Positions 45,505 to 55,430 are shown, counted from the stretch's first letter. The stretch: DNA of 64,000 nt from Pseudobacteroides sp. (GCF_036567765.1 NZ_DATCTU010000112.1:111709-175708), one strand, 5' to 3'. Notes: generated from the letters alone by a model not told the origin. Translations and numbers: made by a program.

Positions 45505-46623
45505 ATGACGAAGCTTAACCTGGTAATAGCAGATAGTGATGAAGAGTACTTGAATGGAGTAGTTGGATATCTGACCGAAAAATACTTGGAAAGGTTCAAG
45601 ATATTAAGTTTTTCCGACAAACAAAGCTTAAGTAGCTTTATAAATAACTGTTCTGACAAGCCGGATATTTTGTTGGTCTCTCCAGAGCTCTATTTTGAGG
45701 ATATAGTCAAAACCGGTATTACCCTTGTTGGAATACTGTCTTCAGGAAGACTCCAAACTGACTATAAAGGATTTGAGATTGTCTACAAATACCAGCTTGG
45801 AGAGAATTTGGTGAAAAACATAATAAACCTTTATTCCGACAGAAGCAGTGAAATAATAATTCCAAATGCACGAAGGGAAGCAAAAGTTTTTGCTGTCTAT
45901 TCGCCAAATGGGGGCAGCGGCAAGACAACTGTTTCATATGGTTGTTCGGTGAAGTCTGTGCAGCATGGCAAAAAGGTCTTCTATATGAATCTTGAGGAAT
46001 CTCCATCCACGCCGCTGTTTTTTGATGTTAAAGGCCAATATAACCTCTCCCATGTCTTTTATTATTTAAAGTCAAAAAATAAAAGCCTCTCGCTTAAAAT
46101 TGAAGGTATAAGGGCTGTTGACCAGGAAACAGGAGTTCATTATTTCAATCCTCCTGTAAACAATCTGGAGCTTTTGGATATTGAACCTTCAGAGTATATT
46201 AATCTTATTTCCCATATGAAAGAAATGAATCAATATGAAGTCATATACATTGATATGCCCTGCTTTTTAGAAAAAAGAATGATGTCTGTTCTTGAAGCGG
46301 CAGATAAAATTCTTTATGTATTAAACCCCAACCGTTTATCAATGATTAAACTCCAGAACTTCATTAGAGGGCTGGATATTTTAGATAAAGCCTGGAAGGA
46401 AAGTATTTTGTTCAAGACTGAGTTTATTCTTAATAAAGCTTATGATGGTGATGACGGTGTGGAAATTTTTAGAGGCATATTGTGTGGGATTGATAAAAGT
46501 ATTAACTTTGTCTTACCTAAGACTTCCAACCTCTTTACAATTCAAAACGGCAGATTGGTTTTAGATTTAACCGGTAAATATGGATATGCTCTTGATGAAG
46601 TTTTGGAAAAATGTTGTATATAA
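45505..46623 (+). CDS. CpaE-like ParA/MinD ATPase of the Tad locus
   Basis: 372 residues. Start 45505 after ggtggt. Residues 1-115 form a receiver-like domain (LVIADSDEEYL; PDILLVSPELY) in which the phospho-acceptor Asp is replaced, so it is a pseudo-receiver. The ATPase part begins about residue 127 with SPNGGSGKTT (133-142). The signature lysine of the ParA/MinD deviant Walker motif is Asn135 here, while the P-loop Lys140 is kept. CpaE proteins position or localise Tad pilus machinery. First gene of the Tad run. Confidence 0.82.
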   Translation: MTKLNLVIADSDEEYLNGVVGYLTEKYLERFKILSFSDKQSLSSFINNCSDKPDILLVSPELYFEDIVKTGITLVGILSSGRLQTDYKGFEIVYKYQLGENLVKNIINLYSDRSSEIIIPNARREAKVFAVYSPNGGSGKTTVSYGCSVKSVQHGKKVFYMNLEESPSTPLFFDVKGQYNLSHVFYYLKSKNKSLSLKIEGIRAVDQETGVHYFNPPVNNLELLDIEPSEYINLISHMKEMNQYEVIYIDMPCFLEKRMMSVLEAADKILYVLNPNRLSMIKLQNFIRGLDILDKAWKESILFKTEFILNKAYDGDDGVEIFRGILCGIDKSINFVLPKTSNLFTIQNGRLVLDLTGKYGYALDEVLEKCCI

Positions 46624-46675
46624 TTTGGATTAAAGTGGTATTGATGGTTATCCTTTTATACGGAGGTGAGAGGCC

Positions 46676-47917
46676 TTGATCCTTGAGGAAAAGCTCGCAC
46701 TTACAGCAGAGCTGAAGGAGTTGGCAAGGTTAAAACTTAACTCGCTGAACACAGAACTAAGCGATGAAGAGATTGAAGAAAAGATAGAAGAGATAGTGCT
46801 GCAAAAGGAAACTGATGTATATATATCACCCATGGAAAAAAGAGAAATAGTACAAAATATATTCAATTCAATAAGAAGGCTTGACGTACTTCAACCCCTC
46901 ATAGATGACAAGTCAATCACAGAGATAATGGTTAATGGTCCCGATAATATATTTATAGAACGCAGCGGAAAGGTTTCAAAACTTGAAACCAGGTTTGAAA
47001 ACAGCGAAAAGCTGGAGAATATAATAAGAAATATTGTTTCGGCAGTTGACAGAACAGTTAATGAGGCTGTACCTATCGTCGATGCAAGACTTCACGACGG
47101 GTCTCGTATAAATGTTGTTTTATCTCCCATTGCACTCAATGGCCCCATTATTACAATCCGTAAATTTCCGGAAAAACCTATCACTGCCCGGCAGCTTATA
47201 GACTTGGGTTCCTTGACTGATGAAACTGCGGAGCTTCTAGAACGTATGGTAAAGGCCAAATATAATATATTTATAAGCGGCGGTACAGGATCAGGTAAAA
47301 CCACATTTCTCAATGCATTATCCAATTTTATTCCCAAAGATGAAAGAATTATAACAATAGAAGATTCTGCAGAGCTTCAAATAAAAGGTGTTGAAAACAT
47401 AGTCCGGATGGAAACCAGGAATGCCAATACTGAAGGCAAAGGTGCCATAACCATCAGGGATCTTATTAAAACTTCCTTAAGGATGCGGCCTGAAAGGATA
47501 ATAGTTGGAGAGGTCAGGGGAGCTGAAGCTTTGGACATGCTGCAGGCTATGAATACGGGCCATGACGGCTCCCTTTCAACAGGACATGCCAACTCTGCGG
47601 TTGATATGCTGTCAAGGCTTGAAACCATGGTGCTGACCGGAGCAGAGATACCACTTGAAGCAATAAGAAAACAGATCGCGTCAGCAATTGATATAATAGT
47701 TCACCTGTCCAGGCTCAGGGATAAGACAAGGAGAACAATGGAAATCTCTGAAGTAGCCGGTTATAAGGATGGTGAAATAATATTAAACCCAATTTATGTT
47801 TTTGAGGAAGAAGGAGAGATGAAAAACAATAGGATTTGCGGACATCTTAAAAGAACAGCCAACAGCATGATACATAAGCAAAAGTTCAAAGCGGCAGGTA
47901 TAAACGATGAGGTTTAA
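46676..47917 (+). CDS. cpaF: Tad/Flp secretion ATPase CpaF (TadA)
   Basis: 413 residues, type II/IV secretion ATPase. An N-terminal helical domain precedes the catalytic core with Walker A GGTGSGKTT (202-210), IITIEDSAEL, the Asp/His boxes, Walker B in RIIVGEVRGAEALDML and the His box TGHDGSLSTGHANS. The TTG start follows cggaggtgag. It powers pilus assembly at the inner face of the membrane together with TadB and TadC. Confidence 0.95.
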   Translation: MILEEKLALTAELKELARLKLNSLNTELSDEEIEEKIEEIVLQKETDVYISPMEKREIVQNIFNSIRRLDVLQPLIDDKSITEIMVNGPDNIFIERSGKVSKLETRFENSEKLENIIRNIVSAVDRTVNEAVPIVDARLHDGSRINVVLSPIALNGPIITIRKFPEKPITARQLIDLGSLTDETAELLERMVKAKYNIFISGGTGSGKTTFLNALSNFIPKDERIITIEDSAELQIKGVENIVRMETRNANTEGKGAITIRDLIKTSLRMRPERIIVGEVRGAEALDMLQAMNTGHDGSLSTGHANSAVDMLSRLETMVLTGAEIPLEAIRKQIASAIDIIVHLSRLRDKTRRTMEISEVAGYKDGEIILNPIYVFEEEGEMKNNRICGHLKRTANSMIHKQKFKAAGINDEV

Positions 47918-47989
47918 TATGGTTTTATGATATTTATGCAGTTTCAAAGTTTGCAGGCTAATCGCTTTTAATACCAAAACGGAGGTATT

Positions 47990-48769
47990 ATGTATATTGA
48001 AAATTTAAATGAAAAACCAGATGGTCCAATAGATTACAGTGTTTATAACATGTCAAAAAGAGAAAGGCTCTTCTATATTTTATTGGCTGCTGTTTTCTTG
48101 TTTGGACTAGGTTTTATATTTTATCATAATATTTTGGTTTCATTGTTGATAACTCCATTTTCCCTGCTATACCCGAGGATCAGGAATAGAGAGATTATTG
48201 ATAAACGTCAGAACGAATTGAATCTCCAGTTTAAAGATATGCTTTATTCAATTTCATCTTCCCTTGCTTCAGGCAAGGCACTTGAAACTGCATTCAAGGA
48301 GTCGGTAAAGGAGCTCTCCATAATATACCCACATGAGGACACTCTGATAATTAAAGAAATTCGGTATATGCAAAGAAAGATTGACATGAATGAGCAGATT
48401 GAAAATGTATTGATGGATTTTGCCGACAGATCAGGGCTTGAGGATGTGAGGAGTTTTGCTTCAATACTTCAGACATGCAATAAAAGAGGAGGTAATGTTA
48501 TTGAAATAATAAGGAATACCTCAAATGTTATAAACGACAAGATTGAAGTAAAGCAGGAAATTGCAACAATACTAGCACAGAAAAAGTTTGAACAAAAAAT
48601 ATTATCAGTAATGCCTATTGGTTTGATACTGTTTCTATCAGCTACACAGAAAGATTATATGAGGCCTGTTTTCACAACCCTGCTAGGAAGAGTTGTAATG
48701 ACTGTGGCCATAGTTTTTATAATATCCGGATATCTCATTTCAAAAAAAATTATGGATATAAAAATATAG
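47990..48769 (+). CDS. tadB: TadB-like inner-membrane platform protein
   Basis: 259 residues. Two N-terminal TM segments (about 27-60), a cytoplasmic T2SSF domain (about 70-195; LQFKDMLYSISSSLASGKAL, VRSFASILQTCNKRGGNV) and two C-terminal TM segments. The order CpaF-TadB-TadC is diagnostic. RBS ggagg. Confidence 0.88.
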   Translation: MYIENLNEKPDGPIDYSVYNMSKRERLFYILLAAVFLFGLGFIFYHNILVSLLITPFSLLYPRIRNREIIDKRQNELNLQFKDMLYSISSSLASGKALETAFKESVKELSIIYPHEDTLIIKEIRYMQRKIDMNEQIENVLMDFADRSGLEDVRSFASILQTCNKRGGNVIEIIRNTSNVINDKIEVKQEIATILAQKKFEQKILSVMPIGLILFLSATQKDYMRPVFTTLLGRVVMTVAIVFIISGYLISKKIMDIKI

Positions 48770-48780
48770 GGGGCATAAGG

Positions 48781-49647
48781 ATGATTATTATTTTTATAGC
48801 ATCTCTTATTCTATTTGCTTTTCTTTATATGGTGTCAAGAAACAAGTATGATGAATTTATAGAACCTTTGGACGAAAAGGAGTTTAAGATTAAAAAAATT
48901 ATGCCCATAGGCTTTTGGGTTATGGATAAAATCAATTACAGGTACGCATCAAAGTATGACAGGAACCTTTTAAACAAAACAGCGGAGCTTAACGGAGGTG
49001 TTTATGCCCACTACTATCTAAGGGTGCACTGGGCAAACAAGATAACTTTTGAGCTCATGCTTCTTATGTTTCTACTTTTTATTAATGGAGCGATGGGCAA
49101 AACGGATATGGAGCTTATAATTTTTTCGCTGCTTGTTATGGCTGTTGTTGCATATGCCTTAGACAAGGATCTTGAAAACAAGGTAAGTAAAAGAAGACTT
49201 TCCATGCAAATTGATTTTCCGGATTTTTTAAATACCCTTACACTATTAATCAATGCAGGTATGACGGTTTCAGGTGCATGGACAAGGATTGTGACAGATA
49301 CAAAAAAGAGCACACCCCTTTATTCGGAGCTTAGAAATGTTATGCTGGAAATCTCAAACGGTAAATCGGAAATCGGTGCCTACGAGGAATTTGCCAAAAG
49401 GTGCAGGTTGCCTGAGGTAACTAAGTTTGTAGCTGTTATTACACAAAATTTGAAAAAGGGAAACTCGGAGCTGGTTGATATATTGAAGTACCAGTCAAAG
49501 GAATGCTGGGAGCTTAGGAAGCATGCTGCCAAAAGACTGGGTGAAGAGGCATCGTCAAAGGCATTGTTTCCAATGATGCTTATGTTCTTTGCTGTTGTTC
49601 TTGTCGTCGTTACGCCGGCAATAGCAGGACTTATAGGTAGTGTGTAA
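48781..49647 (+). CDS. tadC: TadC-like inner-membrane platform protein
   Basis: 288 residues, a paralogue of the preceding protein. N-terminal TM segments, T2SSF domain (about 140-250; DFPDFLNTLTLLINAGMTVS, VTKFVAVITQNLKKGNSELV) and a terminal TM. It lies 11 bases after tadB; the Flp-like gene follows after 31 bases. Confidence 0.88.
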   Translation: MIIIFIASLILFAFLYMVSRNKYDEFIEPLDEKEFKIKKIMPIGFWVMDKINYRYASKYDRNLLNKTAELNGGVYAHYYLRVHWANKITFELMLLMFLLFINGAMGKTDMELIIFSLLVMAVVAYALDKDLENKVSKRRLSMQIDFPDFLNTLTLLINAGMTVSGAWTRIVTDTKKSTPLYSELRNVMLEISNGKSEIGAYEEFAKRCRLPEVTKFVAVITQNLKKGNSELVDILKYQSKECWELRKHAAKRLGEEASSKALFPMMLMFFAVVLVVVTPAIAGLIGSV

Positions 49648-49678
49648 AAACAAAGTTTTGAAGGGAGGTGAAGCAAAT

Positions 49679-49903
49679 ATGAGATCCCTTATTAAGAGCT
49701 TTTTAAAGGAAGAAGACGGATTAGGAACAGTTGAAATAGTTATTATAATAGCGGTTTTGGTTGGGCTCGCCATAATTTTCAGAGAAGTCATATTCAGTTT
49801 CCTTAAACAAATATTAGGAAAACTCTTTGAGGGCAGTGAAGAACCGTTGAACAAGCCATCAGGGTCGGAAATACCAAGTTATAATATTAAAGCCACACCA
49901 TAG
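49679..49903 (+). CDS. Flp-like type IVb prepilin
   Basis: 74 residues. Start 49679 after gggaggtg. The short leader ends in Gly14, followed by LGTVE, placing the conserved Glu at +5 of the mature protein. A hydrophobic helix follows (IVIIIAVLVGLAIIFREVI). This is the class of prepilin cut by A24 peptidases such as the two encoded downstream. It is probably the major pilin of the locus. Followed by a complex stem-loop region with a T-run. Confidence 0.85.
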   Translation: MRSLIKSFLKEEDGLGTVEIVIIIAVLVGLAIIFREVIFSFLKQILGKLFEGSEEPLNKPSGSEIPSYNIKATP

Positions 49904-49930
49904 CTCCGCTTAAGGCATTGATGAAAATTG

Positions 49931-50003
49931 CTTCCGCTTTTGAGCGGGTGTTCACCTGTTAAGTGAACACGTAAGCAAAATTTATAGCGGAAGTTATTTT
50001 TTT
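49931..50003 (+). terminator. Structured spacer with terminator features after the pilin gene
   Basis: Outer arms cttccgct (49931-49938) and agcggaag (49986-49993) enclose a second perfect hairpin, gtgttcac (49948-49955) with gtgaacac (49963-49970). The 5' arm can instead pair locally with agcgg (49943-49947). A run of T (49994-50002) follows the outer stem. The layout fits an attenuator or partial terminator that makes pilin mRNA more abundant than the rest. Confidence 0.65.
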
Positions 50004-50005
50004 CA

Positions 50006-50803
50006 ATGTCCAGAGAACTCGCCACAGCAATCAAAGCTGAAAATTGCAAGCAAATACATTATCAAAGGATTGATGTAAAGTTGTTTTTATTTCGAAGGCT
50101 GCTTTTTAGACCCAATAAAGGGAGTATGACGGTGGAAGCGTCGCTGATAATTCCTGCTGTAATTGTCAGCCTTATTGTACTTGTTTATATATGTTTTATG
50201 CTGTACGAGCAGTCTTACATAAAAGCATTGGCTAATACAGCATCGGAGCGGGGTGCAGCCACCTGGGCAAATCCGTCAAAGGACATGTATATGGAGTTTA
50301 TAGATAAAAGGAATTTGGCCGGTACATCACTCTACTGGAGAGTGGGAGAATTTTTTACAAAGGGTGATAAACAGAAGAAGTATGATAAAGTTAATGCATT
50401 TGTTTTAAAAAGTATATCCAAGAATTCATTCTTTACCAAGGATAGGTCTGATAAGGGCAAGGAAACTTTGACACTAAAATATACCGACAGCAGAATGAGT
50501 GTCAAATGCGATTTGGAAGACTATGTGATTTACAAAAAGCTTAAAGTGAGTATTGAAGAGGAATATAGCCTTCCGATTTCCAATATGTTTAGGGCATTTG
50601 GAATTGATGTGAAGTTTAAAATATCTGCAAGCTCGGAGTCGGTAGTTGACGATCCTGTTGAGTTTGTAAGGAATACGGATTTTGTCATGGATAGTGTTAG
50701 AGAGATTGATCAGAAAACAGGAGGAAAGCTTGAAGGTGCCATGGAAAAAGTTACAGGTACTTTTGACAAGCTTTCCGGCAAATTAAAAAGCTTTTTGGAA
50801 TAA
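50006..50803 (+). CDS. TadE-like pseudopilin
   Basis: 265 residues from the first ATG, which lacks a clear ribosome site; a later TTG near 50081 is a possible alternative. A prepilin-type junction lies at Gly39 followed by SMTVE (Glu at +5) and a hydrophobic helix LIIPAVIVSLIVLVYICF, as in TadE/TadF. The C-terminal domain is soluble and probably extracellular. Function: minor pilin (inference). Confidence 0.78.
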   Translation: MSRELATAIKAENCKQIHYQRIDVKLFLFRRLLFRPNKGSMTVEASLIIPAVIVSLIVLVYICFMLYEQSYIKALANTASERGAATWANPSKDMYMEFIDKRNLAGTSLYWRVGEFFTKGDKQKKYDKVNAFVLKSISKNSFFTKDRSDKGKETLTLKYTDSRMSVKCDLEDYVIYKKLKVSIEEEYSLPISNMFRAFGIDVKFKISASSESVVDDPVEFVRNTDFVMDSVREIDQKTGGKLEGAMEKVTGTFDKLSGKLKSFLE

Positions 50804-50814
50804 GGTGAGGGCCT

Positions 50815-53800
50815 ATGGACTTTTTAAAAAAGACTCAAGGGGCAATATCCATATTTTTATGTTTTGTGCTTCTGGCACTTGTGGCTTTATCAGGCAGCCT
50901 GGTGGATGGCAGCAGAATGAGGGTTGCTGAAGCCGAAACCAAGACTGCAATTGATTGTGCTGCTATGTCGCAGCTCACTTATTATAATAATGTCTTAAAA
51001 GAGCTATATGGATTATTTGCAATGGCAGATAATGATCCTGCTACTATAAGGGAGGCAATAAGCAAAAATCTTGATGAGAGGCTCCTTTACACTGTTGTGA
51101 ATGAGAAAAAAGAGGGTTTTGAAAAATATTATTCTGAGGTTAAGGGTTTGTTTGAAAAAGACAAAAGCAAGCCGTTGAACTTTTTTGATTTCAAGGCTGA
51201 AGAAATTAAAGTAAATCCTTTGTATAACCTTTCGGAGGGAGAAGTATTTAAAAGGCAGATTCTGGAGTTTATGAAATACAGAGCCCCTAAAGAGATTGCA
51301 GACCAGTTTTTAGATAAGCTTTTGGCATTTAAGGACCTTGGAGAACAAACAAGGATGCTTGAGAAAAAGCTGGACATCGATGAAAAATTATATAAAGCAG
51401 GAGAGGGAACTGAAACACTGTCTGATAAGGCACTGGAAATAAATTCTCTTGCCAAGAGCAGCAGTATTGATAAAAAGCTGGACAGCCTTACTCAAAGCGT
51501 GTCTGATAGAATTAAAGCCCAAAAGCTTCTCTGGGAGAAGAAAAAACAGTTGGAAAGCATGACTCCTCCGGTAAATAGTTCAGACGATCCCAAAGCGGTA
51601 AAAAAACATGAGGAAAATCTAAAGGCTTACGCCAAATCGGTGGAAAGTCTGTCAAAAGAAATAGAGAAGTTTGAAAATCTCACAATTCCCCAACTAAAGA
51701 GGGATGCATCCAAAATAAAAGACGACTTAATAAGGTACATAGACACTGAACTCATTGGAAATAAGGCCTTTAATGATGCCCTAAATGCAATAGACGATAT
51801 TAAAGAAAAGTCAAAAGAGGTTGTCAATATGGCAAATGAGCTGAGCGTAGCTATTAAGGAGGATTCCAGCTCTTTTGGGGAAGCAATTAGGACTGATTTG
51901 AAGAGTAAAAAACAGGTTTTAGATACAAAGGTTCTTGATGATAGGAATCTGGAGATAGAGAAATGCCGCAGTACATATACCGAAATAAAAAGAATTGTTG
52001 CCGATATTCATCCTGATAGTATCGTTTTTGATGTAGTAAGCAGCCTTCCAGAAGATCTGGAATCCAAGGTTAGAAGCGGACTTTCTTATGAAAAAGTAGG
52101 GAAGCTTCTGAAAGATATACCAAGGGTTAACTATTATGTTAAGAAGACGGAGGAATCTGAAGGCAGTGCAGATGATCCAAGGACAGCTATAAAGGCAATG
52201 AGGGAGGATGTTGAGAAAGACGGCAACAAGCTTATTGAGGAGATTAAAAAAGGGGATGAAAAAACCAAGGATATGTTCCCTGAAAAGGGTCTTCCTTCCC
52301 AAGGGGAAATAAAGGACAGTTTAAAGGAATTAAAAGATTTAATAAGCACAGATATAAAGAAGGTACAGGACCGAGGCAAGTCCAACTCAGGAAGTAATCT
52401 GTTCAATCCTGATTATAAAGGTATAAGCAGCTTTGAAAAGAACCTTGATTTTAAAGACAATAATGTAAATAAATCCAAGGAAGCTCTATCGGTTTTGAAG
52501 GGACTTACAGGAATTATTTCTTCAGGTCTAAAGAACTTAAGAGATGAACTTTATGTAGGTGAATATTCCCTTGGCATGTTTAAAAATGCTGTTACAGAAA
52601 AGTTGGATTTAAATGGCGATATACAATATGATTTAACAGGTTATAAAATGTCTACCAGGAAAGATACTTTCTTTGAGAGGGCAGAATTGGAATACATACT
52701 CAATGGCAGCAGATCCCAAGAGCAGAACCTCCTTTGGATAAAGGGGCAGATACTTTTGGTAAGGTGGGCCTTAAATACCGTTTCCATTTATACAGATCCC
52801 AAAAAGGTAACAATGGCGCTGGAAATTGCCGCAGCCATCGCAGGATGGACGGTATTTGGAGTACCTCTGGTGCAGACACTAATACTTCTTGCCTGGTCCT
52901 TTGCAGAGTCAATGATTGATGTAAGTATGATACTTCAGGGGCATGATATGCCAATATTCAAGCTGAACACCGATTGGGTTTTAAGCATTGAGGGAGGAGC
53001 CAAAGAAGCGGCTAGGGCACTGACAAATAAAATGGCAGGAGCCTTTAAAAACAAGGTGGTTGAAGAAACAAAAAAGTTTGTGAAAAATAAAGCTAATGAA
53101 GCTATAGACTATACATCCGATAAGGTGGCAGAGTCCATAGAAAAGGGAATAACAGACCAGGTCTCAAAGGTCACGAGGGGAATGACGGAATCCATAAGCA
53201 ATTCAATCGAGCAAAAGGTGGAGGAGGTTCTGGATTCGGCCTTCAGGCCATTTGAAAATGCAATATACACGGAAATAGGAAAGACAGAAGCTAAGTTTGA
53301 TGAGTTGAAGGATTCTTTAGAAGCGTTAAACAATAAGGCTTCAGAAAAATATGAAGATGCTGTTGACGGCTTGATGGAGCATGTTAATAAGTCCATATAC
53401 GATTCAGTAAAAAAATATTTTCCGGAGGCTGAAAGGGAGCTGAATAAGTGTGGTTACAGAGAACTTATCGATGGCCTTAGAGTGCAGGAAAAGAGATATT
53501 TTGAGGAATTAAAAGGTATTGGGATAGACTTTTTAGGGAAGAAGGAAAAAGAATTAAAGGAAAAGCTGGATGAGGCTCAAGAGCAAACCATAGGGAAAAT
53601 AAAGACTGCAATAGCCAACGCAAAGACGAACCTAAAAAAGAGGGTTTTAGACGGAATCAATAATACACTTCTTGAGAAATTTAAAGCTGCTGGCGATAAT
53701 CTCTCGGATAAGATAGATGAAATAGTATCAAAAAAAATTAATAGTATAAAAAATTCAGGAAAAGACAAGATAAAGGAAAAATTAGGTTCATTTATAGATA

Positions 53801-54153
53801 ATCTAGGAGGTAAGTCCAAAGGCTCATCCCTTAAAGAAAAGACATTTTCCATTGAGGATTACACAGCAAAGGTCAATATCAGAGGTAACCTCCTAAAGAT
53901 GGGATACACAGGCTATTTAAGGTTATTTCTCCTATTTGTAAGCCCCGATAAAAAATTGAAGAGAATTCAGGATCTTGTTCAGTTGAACATGGAAAAGGAG
54001 ACAGGAAAAGAATTCAGATTATCGGATTATAACACATTTTTAAGGGTTGAAGCGGTCTTTTCAGTTAAATACCTGTTTATGACTTCAGCGTTTATGCCAA
54101 GAACTTATAAAGACAGGTATAAGATATCTCATGTGGTCTATAAAGGATATTGA
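50815..54153 (+). CDS. Giant DUF5702/TadG-like coiled-coil protein
   Basis: 1112 residues. The N-terminus has KTQGAISIF and a TM helix like TadG-type proteins, then LVDGSRMRVAEAETKTAIDC, the DUF5702 mark. Long stretches of charged heptads (about 130-560 and 760-1000) predict coiled coils. A hydrophobic segment near residues 650-700 (MALEIAAAIAGWTVFGVPLV) interrupts them. The Gly-containing N-terminal site lacks Glu at +5. Likely an extracellular structural or tip component of the Tad apparatus (inference). 11 bases after the TadE-like gene. Confidence 0.75.
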   Translation: MDFLKKTQGAISIFLCFVLLALVALSGSLVDGSRMRVAEAETKTAIDCAAMSQLTYYNNVLKELYGLFAMADNDPATIREAISKNLDERLLYTVVNEKKEGFEKYYSEVKGLFEKDKSKPLNFFDFKAEEIKVNPLYNLSEGEVFKRQILEFMKYRAPKEIADQFLDKLLAFKDLGEQTRMLEKKLDIDEKLYKAGEGTETLSDKALEINSLAKSSSIDKKLDSLTQSVSDRIKAQKLLWEKKKQLESMTPPVNSSDDPKAVKKHEENLKAYAKSVESLSKEIEKFENLTIPQLKRDASKIKDDLIRYIDTELIGNKAFNDALNAIDDIKEKSKEVVNMANELSVAIKEDSSSFGEAIRTDLKSKKQVLDTKVLDDRNLEIEKCRSTYTEIKRIVADIHPDSIVFDVVSSLPEDLESKVRSGLSYEKVGKLLKDIPRVNYYVKKTEESEGSADDPRTAIKAMREDVEKDGNKLIEEIKKGDEKTKDMFPEKGLPSQGEIKDSLKELKDLISTDIKKVQDRGKSNSGSNLFNPDYKGISSFEKNLDFKDNNVNKSKEALSVLKGLTGIISSGLKNLRDELYVGEYSLGMFKNAVTEKLDLNGDIQYDLTGYKMSTRKDTFFERAELEYILNGSRSQEQNLLWIKGQILLVRWALNTVSIYTDPKKVTMALEIAAAIAGWTVFGVPLVQTLILLAWSFAESMIDVSMILQGHDMPIFKLNTDWVLSIEGGAKEAARALTNKMAGAFKNKVVEETKKFVKNKANEAIDYTSDKVAESIEKGITDQVSKVTRGMTESISNSIEQKVEEVLDSAFRPFENAIYTEIGKTEAKFDELKDSLEALNNKASEKYEDAVDGLMEHVNKSIYDSVKKYFPEAERELNKCGYRELIDGLRVQEKRYFEELKGIGIDFLGKKEKELKEKLDEAQEQTIGKIKTAIANAKTNLKKRVLDGINNTLLEKFKAAGDNLSDKIDEIVSKKINSIKNSGKDKIKEKLGSFIDNLGGKSKGSSLKEKTFSIEDYTAKVNIRGNLLKMGYTGYLRLFLLFVSPDKKLKRIQDLVQLNMEKETGKEFRLSDYNTFLRVEAVFSVKYLFMTSAFMPRTYKDRYKISHVVYKGY

Positions 54154-54166
54154 GAGGTATTTTGTG

Positions 54167-55420
54167 ATGAAGCTTAAATGTAAAAAGGGATCTCTTACAA
54201 TTGAAGCTGCTTTTGCACTGCCTGTTGTAATAGTTGTTATTCTTACAATTGCGTATTTTATTAGAATTGCATATGTCCATTCGCTGGTTCAACATGCCTT
54301 GGATGAGTCTGCAAAAGAAATTTCATCATACAGCTATCTCTATTCTGTGAGTAAGCTCCAGGCATTAAATGACGGTACACATGATCTCCTTACTAAAAAT
54401 GAAGCTTCCGCCGTATCTCGTATTGATACTGTTTTAGAGACTGTAAATTCCGTTAATGACAAGATCGGTAAGCTAGGAAGCATGCAAAAGGGCAGCGAAG
54501 ACATGAATCTTGACGAAATAAAAGGGGTGTACAGCAGTGGAAAGGCTGATATAGAAAAACTAAAATCCATTTACAATGAGATCAAGGGGCATCCTAAAGG
54601 ATGGAAGGGGGGAGTGAAAAAGGAGGTTGCAAGCCTAGCTTCACTGGTTGCCCACGGCCTTTTGGAAAGCGGCAGGGAGGAATTGTCGGAGCTGATAGTG
54701 AGAATCATGATGAGAAAGCATATAGCAACTGACAAATATGATGAAGACCAGGCGTTAAAAAGGCTTAACATAATGGGCGGTTATGAAGGGCTGGACTTTT
54801 CAGGGACATCTATTTTTAGTGACAAAAAAACAATAAAACTAGTCGTAAGCTACACAATAAGGCCCATAACCCCGCTTCCTATAATTCCGGAGCTAAGAAT
54901 TGAACAAAAAGCACTCATTGTGGGATGGTTGGATGGAGACGGCAAACACTCAAAAAGGCTGGAACAAATAGAAAATAACAGTCAGGGAAATATAGATAAA
55001 GAAGATAACATTTGGGACTTAAGCCCATTTGACAGGGGAAATGAGATCTTAAGAAGGTTCGGTGCAAATGTGCTTAGCAGAACCGGCGGGGCGGTGGATG
55101 TATTCGATGCTTTCACAGGCACTGCAACCGATATAAGAAGCATTGATATAACTCTATCTTCATACAAAGATATTAATAATCTTAAAAAGGAGATCAAATC
55201 TGAAATAAAGCTGGTTCAAGGTTATAACGGCAAGGTAAGGATAAACCATAACGGCAGCGAAACTGATTTTGACATAAAGAGCAGGAACCTTAGAATTATA
55301 ATACCAAAGGGAACAAAAACTGCTGAGATAACACGCTTGGAAGCACAACTCAATTCAGAGAACAGTGGGGTCAAACTAACCATTGAAGAATATATTGAAA
55401 AGAGAGCGAAGGAATCCTAG
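54167..55420 (+). CDS. Second TadE-like pseudopilin
   Basis: 417 residues. Start 54167 after gagagg; the upstream in-frame ATG lies within the previous gene. A seven-residue basic leader then Gly8 followed by SLTIE (Glu at +5) and a hydrophobic helix FALPVVIVVILTIAYFIRIA. Larger than most TadE proteins, with a soluble C-terminal domain of unknown fold. Probably processed by the downstream prepilin peptidase. Confidence 0.75.
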   Translation: MKLKCKKGSLTIEAAFALPVVIVVILTIAYFIRIAYVHSLVQHALDESAKEISSYSYLYSVSKLQALNDGTHDLLTKNEASAVSRIDTVLETVNSVNDKIGKLGSMQKGSEDMNLDEIKGVYSSGKADIEKLKSIYNEIKGHPKGWKGGVKKEVASLASLVAHGLLESGREELSELIVRIMMRKHIATDKYDEDQALKRLNIMGGYEGLDFSGTSIFSDKKTIKLVVSYTIRPITPLPIIPELRIEQKALIVGWLDGDGKHSKRLEQIENNSQGNIDKEDNIWDLSPFDRGNEILRRFGANVLSRTGGAVDVFDAFTGTATDIRSIDITLSSYKDINNLKKEIKSEIKLVQGYNGKVRINHNGSETDFDIKSRNLRIIIPKGTKTAEITRLEAQLNSENSGVKLTIEEYIEKRAKES

Positions 55421-55430
55421 GGAGGACTTT

